The notes under the pieces: generated by a model
Told to the model about the DNA's origin: nothing
Seen by the model: the letters and a program-made list of their open reading frames with translations, nothing else
Database searches by the model: none
NCBI GenBank assembly: GCA_902489855.1
Contig: CABUBS010000071.1
Span: 1 to 10,174, forward strand
Reading direction: 5' to 3'
DNA length: 10,174 nt
DNA from: an uncultured Collinsella sp.
GTDB lineage: Bacteria; Actinomycetota; Coriobacteriia; Coriobacteriales; Coriobacteriaceae
Translations under genes and position numbers: made by a program
Part shown: positions 5,399 to 10,174 of the stretch, piece by piece
Numbering within the stretch: position 1 is the stretch's first letter
How the letters are laid out: each line of letters opens with the position of its first letter

Positions 5399-6478
5399 AT
5401 GGCAGATTCCAAGCAGGCTCCACTCGACGCCGCGGCAGCCGCAAAGGCAGCGTTCGCTTCGGTCCAGGGTAAGCCATTCCCCGATGATATCTTTACGGCT
5501 CCCGAGCTTTGTTGGGCTGTGATCGGGTGCGGCGTTATCGCCAACCAGATGGCCCAGTCTCTAGCTCTTGCCGGCCGCAAGCTTGCGGGCGTCGCAAACC
5601 GTACGCTATCCAAGGCTCAAGCTTTTGCCGAGCAGTATGGCATCGAGAAGGTCTATGAGACGGTCGAGGACCTCTACGCCGATCCGGATATCGACGCCGT
5701 CTATATCACCACGCCGCACAACACGCATATCACCTACCTGCGAGCCGCTCTGGCAGCTGGCAAGCACGTGCTCTGCGAAAAGGCCATTACCCTCAACTCT
5801 GCCGAGCTCGACGAGGCCCGTGCCATCGCCGACGAGCACAACATGGTCCTTATGGACGCCACCACGGTGCTCCACATGCCGCTGTATCAAGAGCTGCGCC
5901 GTCGAATGGATGCGGGCGAGTTTGGCCGCATGAACCTCGCTCAGCTCAACTTTGGTAGCTACAAGGAGTACGGCGACCTGACCAACCGTTTCTATAATCG
6001 CAACCTCGCTGGCGGTGCCATGCTCGATATTGGCGTATACGCCCTGTCCGTCATGCGCCTGTTTATGGCCAGCCAGCCAGCCGAGGTCGTGTCTCTGGGC
6101 AATACCTGCGAGACTGGCGTTGACGTCGCGGGTGGCATTGTCTGCCGTAATGCTGAGCAGCAGCTGGGCGTTGTGAGCCTTACGCTCCACTCCAAGCAGC
6201 CCAAGCGCTCGGTCATCAGCTTCGATAAGTGCTATATCGAGGTCAACGAGTATCCGCGTGCCGACCATGCGACCATCGTGTGGACTGCGGACGGTCACCG
6301 TGAGGAGGTCCACGCTGGCACCGAGGCATACGCTCTGTGCTACGAGATGGCCGACCTGGAGAAGGCGGTTGCCGGCGATGATTCGAAGCGCGAGCTTCTG
6401 GGCTATGCTTCTGATGTTATGGAGCTGATGACCAAGCTCCGCGCCGACTGGGGAGTCGTGTACCCCGAGGAGGAGTAA
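5399..6478 (+). CDS. Gfo/Idh/MocA-family NAD(P)-dependent oxidoreductase
   Basis: This family comprises cytosolic NAD(P)-dependent dehydrogenases acting mostly on sugars, inositols or other polyols. The protein has 359 residues. An Ala-rich stretch of about 35 residues precedes the Rossmann fold, whose dinucleotide loop is AVIGCGVIANQMAQS (40-54). DIDAVYITTPHNTHITYLRA (97-116) and GKHVLCEKAITLN (121-133) follow; the second carries the family's EK motif as E127-K128, with Ala129 where Pro is common. The C-terminal alpha/beta domain contains AGGAMLDIGVYALSVMRLF (204-222), the usual catalytic/substrate segment with Asp210. No signal peptide is seen. The start is supported by AGGAG at 5387-5391; the next gene begins 3 nt after the stop. 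The substrate cannot be read from sequence, and no transporter or kinase is nearby to hint at it. Confidence 0.93.
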   Translation: MADSKQAPLDAAAAAKAAFASVQGKPFPDDIFTAPELCWAVIGCGVIANQMAQSLALAGRKLAGVANRTLSKAQAFAEQYGIEKVYETVEDLYADPDIDAVYITTPHNTHITYLRAALAAGKHVLCEKAITLNSAELDEARAIADEHNMVLMDATTVLHMPLYQELRRRMDAGEFGRMNLAQLNFGSYKEYGDLTNRFYNRNLAGGAMLDIGVYALSVMRLFMASQPAEVVSLGNTCETGVDVAGGIVCRNAEQQLGVVSLTLHSKQPKRSVISFDKCYIEVNEYPRADHATIVWTADGHREEVHAGTEAYALCYEMADLEKAVAGDDSKRELLGYASDVMELMTKLRADWGVVYPEEE

Positions 6479-6481
6479 GCG

Positions 6482-7228
6482 ATGCTTGCGGAAGATAGGC
6501 TCAACGCGATCGTGACGATGGTGCAGCAGGCCGGCTCGGTTACCGTGCCGGAGCTTGCTGAAGCCCTGGGCGTGACGGCGTCTACCATTCGGCGCGACCT
6601 GCAGGCGCTCGACCGTGCACACCGTATCGCCAAGGTGCACGGAGGCGCGACGAGTCTGGAGCGTGCGCACGTGACGCGCGACCTGACGATCAACGAGCGC
6701 AGTGATCTCCATAACGATGACAAGGAGCGCATCTGCGCCCGTGCGGCGGCGCTTGTGGAGCCCGAGAGCTTTGTGTACATCGATTCAGGTTCGACGACGC
6801 TTAGGCTCATCGAGCATCTTCCGCGCCTTGAGGGCGTCACCTATGTGACCGACTCCGTGCTCCATGCTCAGCATCTCGCTCTGCGCGGCATGCGCACCGT
6901 GGTGCTGGGCGGCGAGCTCAAGCCCGAGACCGAGGCGCTCGTCGGTCCCGACGCCTTGGCAACCCTGGACCGCTATAACTTCAACTGCGGCTTTTGGGGT
7001 TCCAATGGCATCGCCGCCGAGCAAGGTCTCACCACACCGGATATCGAGGAAGCGCAAGTCAAGCGTATCTCGATGCGCCATACCGCCAAACGCTTCGTAA
7101 TCTCAGACGCCAGCAAATTCGGCATGGTGGCGCCCGTCAAGTTCGCGGACTTCCGCGACGCAACGATTATTACCGCGGGCGAGGTGCCAGCCAAGTACCA
7201 GTCGATGGACAACGTCATCACGGTCTAG
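6482..7228 (+). CDS. DeoR-family transcriptional regulator
   Basis: Probable repressor of a sugar or polyol pathway that responds to a phosphorylated metabolite, as is usual for the family. It has 248 residues, the typical size. The N-terminal DeoR winged helix-turn-helix spans about 1-57, with VTVPELAEALGVTASTIRRD (20-39) as the HTH and HRIAKVHGGA (47-56) as the wing. The sensor domain (about 76-235) shows the phosphate-binding-type DSGSTT (101-106), VLGGELKPETEALVGP (141-156), FWGSNGIAAEQGLTTPDIEE (171-190) and VISDASKFG (206-214). Its ribosome-binding site GAGGAGGAG (6467-6475) lies inside the end of the upstream oxidoreductase gene, so the two are probably coupled. By context it likely controls that gene through the upstream repeat region; this is inference. 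Confidence 0.94.
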   Translation: MLAEDRLNAIVTMVQQAGSVTVPELAEALGVTASTIRRDLQALDRAHRIAKVHGGATSLERAHVTRDLTINERSDLHNDDKERICARAAALVEPESFVYIDSGSTTLRLIEHLPRLEGVTYVTDSVLHAQHLALRGMRTVVLGGELKPETEALVGPDALATLDRYNFNCGFWGSNGIAAEQGLTTPDIEEAQVKRISMRHTAKRFVISDASKFGMVAPVKFADFRDATIITAGEVPAKYQSMDNVITV

Positions 7229-7267
7229 CGACAGGGCAAGGTCAAAACCATTTAGGTTCCTCAATAG

Positions 7268-7304
7268 AAAAGCGGCAACACCCTCGATGGGCGATGCCGC
7301 TTTT
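7268..7304 (+). terminator. intrinsic terminator after the DeoR-family gene
   Basis: AAAAGCGGCA (7268-7277) pairs perfectly with TGCCGCTTTT (7295-7304); CCC/GGG inside can extend the stem. The T-run is short and followed by GTTG. The A-run on the left arm means it could also work on the - strand. It lies 40 nt after the DeoR-family stop codon. Confidence 0.85.
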
Positions 7305-7319
7305 GTTGTCTGCCGTTTT

Positions 7320-7537
7320 GTCTAAATCTGTAACAACTAGACCGTTAAAAGTGGGCTAGGTGTTACAGATTGAGATACTTCCGAACCTTGCCGTCCCTTT
7401 GTCTCGATCTGTAACATCTGGGACCGATTTTGACGAGTTATTGTTACAGATTGAGATTTTCCCTTGAGGGGGATTCGAATGTCTCGATCTGTAACGGATA
7501 GACCGGAAAATGGGTTCTAACTGTTACAGATCGAGAC
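7320..7537. repeat. tandem array of three long palindromic elements
   Basis: Three elements at 7320-7376, 7401-7457 and 7481-7537. Each has a left arm GTCTCGATCTGTAAC (15 nt), an inner segment of exactly 27 nt, and a right arm GTTACAGATCGAGAC or a near variant. The third has perfect 15-bp arms; the others differ by a few bases. Left arms start 81 and 80 bp apart, so the array is periodic, with 23-24 nt spacers of unrelated sequence. The inner segments differ but all contain GACCG; in the first and third, AGACCG is followed by an A-run, GGG and CT, allowing the stem to extend inward with a few mismatches. The array lies between convergent genes, downstream of a terminator, a typical site for REP/BIME-like elements. 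It holds no open frame, and I cannot assign it to a named family. Confidence 0.88.
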
Positions 7538-7568
7538 GTTTTGGGGCCGCGGCCGAGCCATTGCGGCA

Positions 7569-7607
7569 AAACCACCACAAAGGTGCCTGTCCCCATTGTG
7601 GTGGTTT
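7569..7607 (-). terminator. hairpin terminator overlapping the pseudouridine synthase stop codon
   Basis: AAACCACCACAA (7569-7580) and TTGTGGTGGTTT (7596-7607) are perfect 12-bp complements around a 15-nt loop. Read on the - strand, the stem is followed by TTTTGCCGC, a short T-run, so it probably ends the - strand transcript. The stem begins within the TAA stop (7606-7608) of the gene it terminates. On the - strand the loop reads TGGGGACAGGCACCT and shares the core TGGGGACAGGC with the repeat cluster at 5008-5165. Confidence 0.75.
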
Positions 7608-8265
7608 AGGGCTCCCAGGGGCAGGGGGCTTCGATGTGGATGTGCTCACCGGTTACGGGATGCGTGAAGGACACGCTGTGGGCGTGGAGCATCAGGCCGC
7701 AAGGACGCGGCGTGCCGTACAGGTCGTCGCCAACCAGGGGATGACGCTCGCTCGCCAGATGCACGCGGATTTGGTGCTTGCGGCCGGTAAGCAGCTCGAC
7801 ATCGATATACGAGCGCGTGGGCAGGCCACGACGGCTCTTAAGGCGCTTGAGTACCTTCACGCGCGTTTGAGACGGCTTGCCGCTAGCACCGACGCGCATC
7901 TTGCGACTGTCGTGACGGTCGCGGGCGATGGGCTTGTCGATGAGCTTTTCGTTCCAGTCGATTTTGCCCTCGGCGAGCGCCAGGTAGTGCTTTTCGAAAG
8001 CGTGGTCGATCACCATCTGGTCAAAGGCGGGCTGCGTCTGCTTGTCGAGCGAGAACAGCACCACGCCGGTGGTGTCGCGGTCTAGGCGGTTGAGCGGCTG
8101 CATGTCGGTCACGGCAAAGCCGTCGCCCATCGCCAGCAGCAGGTCGCTGGCGTAGTCGGTGAGCGTGCGCTCGCCGGTGCCGTCGCCGTGGACGATCATG
8201 CCAGCGGGCTTGTCGATGGCCATGAGCCAGGCGTCGCAGTAGAGGACTTGAGGTTCTTCGTTCAC
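7606..8265 (-). CDS. RluA-type RNA pseudouridine synthase
   Basis: Isomerises specific uridines in rRNA or tRNA to pseudouridine. The protein has 219 residues. It lacks the N-terminal S4 domain of RluC/RluD, so it is closer in layout to the compact members (RluA/TruC type). Motif order: VLYCDAWLMAIDKPAGMIVH (7-26); the catalytic NRLDRDTTGVVLF (59-71) with Asp62 as the expected nucleophile and Asn where His is common; EKHYLALAEG (91-100); and the C-terminal LLTGRKHQIRVHLA (158-171) with HPLVGDDLYG (175-184). The start is GTG at 8265-8263, with AAAGG (8277-8273) upstream. It begins 15 nt after the U32-family stop codon on the same strand, so the two probably form one operon. The target uridine cannot be predicted from sequence. 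Confidence 0.92.
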   Translation of the reverse strand: MNEEPQVLYCDAWLMAIDKPAGMIVHGDGTGERTLTDYASDLLLAMGDGFAVTDMQPLNRLDRDTTGVVLFSLDKQTQPAFDQMVIDHAFEKHYLALAEGKIDWNEKLIDKPIARDRHDSRKMRVGASGKPSQTRVKVLKRLKSRRGLPTRSYIDVELLTGRKHQIRVHLASERHPLVGDDLYGTPRPCGLMLHAHSVSFTHPVTGEHIHIEAPCPWEP

Positions 8266-8280
8266 GTGTAAGCCTTTCGG

Positions 8281-10174
8281 TTAGCTGATTCCCACAAACA
8301 TGCAGCCCGAGGTCGCCCCGCGTAGACGGGCGGCGGGCTTGCGGCCGGCCCGCGCTGCTTCGACGGCACGACGGACACGGGCGACGGCACGGCCCACCTC
8401 ATCCGTCTCGAGCAGCGTTCCGTCCACCATGAGGCGACGCACGCCGGCATCGAGCAGCTGAGGAACCTGCGGCGTGAGGTCGATGGGGTAGGCGTCGTAC
8501 AGGCGAGAGCGACCGTGGATGTCGGTGCGGACGGGCATGACCTTTCCGTCGATATTCTTGAGCGAGAGCTTGCGGGCACGCAGGCGGCAGTTGGCACAAT
8601 CGTGGATGCAGCCGTTGGCAACCTGCAGAATGCAATGCTCGCTTGTCATAACGCGCGGGCGGCCGAAAACGGTGATGCCCAGGGCTGCGGGCGCGGAGGT
8701 GCCAAGCGAGACAATCTCGTCGAGCGTGATTTCGGGCGAGAGCCAAAACGCACCGGCTCCGCGCTCGGCAAGTGCCTCCATGCAGGGCGTGTTGTGCACC
8801 GGCAGGCAAGAGCGAATCTCGGCCGTGGCGCCGGCCTGCGCGGCCAGGGCAAGCTCGGAGATGTTGCCAATGGCGACCGTGGCACCGGCAACAACCCACG
8901 GGTCAACGCGCTCGTGGTCGACGGCGCGGCAGACCTCGTCGAGTATGGGCACGATGCCCTGCTCAAATGCATCGGCAGGGGAGAGTTCGACAGCCTCGAG
9001 CGCGTCAGTAGTCATGTAGATGCGCGCGGCGCCCTCGGCACGAGCTGCCTCGGCGGCTTCGAGCGTGGTGACGGCGGCGCAGATTTGCGGCTCGTCACGG
9101 TAATGCTCGGGCATGGCGCGCGTACATTTGTCGAGCACCGGCAGCTCGAGCGTTTTCGCGCGTTCCTCGTACGGCGACAGAATGGCCTCCTCCAATGCTT
9201 TACAGGCGGCGGCGCGCACCTTGTGCACGGCGGAAAAGCCCATACCGCAGCCCTCATCGAGCGCCACATCAAAGCTCGCAGCCTCAAAGGGTGAGGAACC
9301 CATGCGGCCCACATGCTCAACCAGATCGGACGCCTCGACGGCGCGGGTCTTAGCAGCCTCGACGGTAAAGCCCGTGGCCGTGGCCGCAAGCGAAGGATCA
9401 TCGCAGCAGGTGAGTGTGACAGTAAACGGCTCGCCCAGGCGCGCCACGACGGACACATCTACGGCGCGGCGGCGCAGCACGTCGCGCTTGAGCGCGGCGC
9501 CGGCGGCGTCGATGGCGCGCTGGCTGCGGATGACGCGCACGCGGCAGCCCTCGGGCATGCTGCGGGGCACGCGGCACTCGATGATGTCGCCGGCGGCGGC
9601 ATCATCGGCGGCAATGGTGGTCAGGAACTGGTCAAACTCGTCGTCGTGGCGAAGCTCCAGCAGGTCGCCCTTGCCCACGGGCTCAAACAACTCAATGCGG
9701 GCGATGGCGGCACGACGACGACGGTCGTCGGGTTTGAGCCCGCGCACGTCGCGGTTGGCCAGACGGCTGCCCAGCACCGTGCCCACGATCTGGCCGCGGT
9801 TGTTGGAACGCTCATAGCTCATCATCTCGTCGCCCGAGGTGCCGTCCTGATAGGCGTGCGTAAAGTCGCGGTTGAAGCAGCGCTTGAGCTGGCGCTGGCG
9901 GGCGGCTTCCTCGTCCTTGGCAACGGTGGTTCCGGATAGCATGTCGTCAATTTCGTGACGATACACATCAACGATGGAGTACACGTAATCGGGCGCCTTC
10001 ATGCGGCCCTCGAGCTTGAGCGACGCGGCACCGGCGTCATACAGACGGCGAACAAGCTGTGAGGTGTTGGTGTCACGCGGGCATAGCGCACGCTCGCGGC
10101 CGGCGGGGGAGAGCGCGCGACCGTTCTCGTCGATCAGCTCGATCGAGACGCACATCTCAACCCAAGCAAACATC
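8281..10174 (-). CDS. U32-family protein (collagenase-like / RlhA-like), 5' end outside window
   Basis: Peptidase-U32 family members include collagenase-like proteins and RlhA, which is needed for hydroxylation of a 23S rRNA cytidine in E. coli. About 630 C-terminal residues are visible and the frame is open to the right edge, so the N-terminus is missing; the Met at the edge is probably internal. The fragment opens near the end of the first U32 domain, with LCPRDTNTSQLVRRLYDAG (30-48) and SLKLEGRMKAPDYVYSIVDV (51-70), the family signature. A long middle region follows (RCFNRDFTHAYQDG and on), probably the DUF3656-type part of large family members. A second U32-like segment near the C-terminus has HCILQVANGCIHDCANCRLR, giving the spacing C-x7-C-x3-C-x2-C. 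Iron-sulfur binding there is likely by analogy with UbiU/UbiV, not shown. Partnership with the next gene suggests RNA modification. Confidence 0.85.
   Translation of the reverse strand, partial: MFAWVEMCVSIELIDENGRALSPAGRERALCPRDTNTSQLVRRLYDAGAASLKLEGRMKAPDYVYSIVDVYRHEIDDMLSGTTVAKDEEAARQRQLKRCFNRDFTHAYQDGTSGDEMMSYERSNNRGQIVGTVLGSRLANRDVRGLKPDDRRRRAAIARIELFEPVGKGDLLELRHDDEFDQFLTTIAADDAAAGDIIECRVPRSMPEGCRVRVIRSQRAIDAAGAALKRDVLRRRAVDVSVVARLGEPFTVTLTCCDDPSLAATATGFTVEAAKTRAVEASDLVEHVGRMGSSPFEAASFDVALDEGCGMGFSAVHKVRAAACKALEEAILSPYEERAKTLELPVLDKCTRAMPEHYRDEPQICAAVTTLEAAEAARAEGAARIYMTTDALEAVELSPADAFEQGIVPILDEVCRAVDHERVDPWVVAGATVAIGNISELALAAQAGATAEIRSCLPVHNTPCMEALAERGAGAFWLSPEITLDEIVSLGTSAPAALGITVFGRPRVMTSEHCILQVANGCIHDCANCRLRARKLSLKNIDGKVMPVRTDIHGRSRLYDAYPIDLTPQVPQLLDAGVRRLMVDGTLLETDEVGRAVARVRRAVEAARAGRKPAARLRGATSGCMFVGIS

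Noticed and set aside
5606..6712. Long - strand open frame spanning the oxidoreductase and the start of the DeoR gene
   Set aside because: Antisense to two genes with clear family motifs; no motifs of its own.
7320..7537. CRISPR array
   Set aside because: The 15-nt repeats alternate in orientation as paired arms, inner segments are 27 nt but related in sequence, spacers differ in length, and there are no cas genes; palindromic elements explain it better.
7510..8085. + strand open frame covering the end of the palindrome array and part of the pseudouridine synthase gene
   Set aside because: Antisense to a gene with a clear RluA catalytic motif, and it begins inside a repeat element.
8515..9294. 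+ strand open frames opposite the U32-family gene
   Set aside because: Shadows in very G+C-rich DNA; the - strand product has convincing U32 signatures throughout.

Overview
The window is high-G+C DNA with a ribosomal-protein operon whose proteins look like those of Actinomycetota. A gut-type Coriobacteriia member, such as Collinsella or a relative, is my best guess. This rests on protein flavour and the style of the intergenic repeats, not on any search.

Bases 1-4927 hold the distal S10 operon and the first two spc-operon genes, all on the + strand: rplD (3' part), rplW, rplB, rpsS, rplV, rpsC, rplP, rpmC, rpsQ, rplN, rplX. Most junctions are tight (0-32 nt, or 1-nt stop/start overlaps at rpsC/rplP and rplP/rpmC). 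Two gaps are much longer and contain potential RNA structure: 179 nt before rplB, where the ribosome-binding site can pair with an upstream segment, and 118 nt before rplN, at the classical S10/spc boundary. A strong intrinsic terminator directly after rplX ends the cluster, and rplE, the usual next gene, does not follow.

Bases 4928-5398 are non-coding. They hold the terminator, a cluster of dyad repeats built on ATTGGGGACAG, and an A/T-richer block of phased TGCG/CGCA motifs and small inverted repeats that looks like a dense operator region. It lies upstream of a two-gene unit: a Gfo/Idh/MocA-family oxidoreductase (5399-6478) and a DeoR-family repressor (6482-7228). These genes are 3 nt apart and probably co-transcribed, so the repressor is a natural candidate for binding the upstream array.

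Bases 7229-7605 separate convergent genes. They contain a terminator for the DeoR gene, three tandem copies of a palindromic element (about 57 bp each, period 80-81 bp), and a hairpin that overlaps the stop codon of the next gene.

Bases 7606-10174 are on the - strand: a U32-family protein (partial, running off the right edge) followed by an RluA-type pseudouridine synthase 15 nt downstream. Both families include RNA-modifying enzymes, so this may be an rRNA/tRNA modification pair.

I see no CRISPR array, transposase, tRNA or rRNA. The most interesting parts are the rplB leader, the break in the spc operon, the operator-like array at 5219-5340 and the 80-bp palindrome array at 7320-7537.
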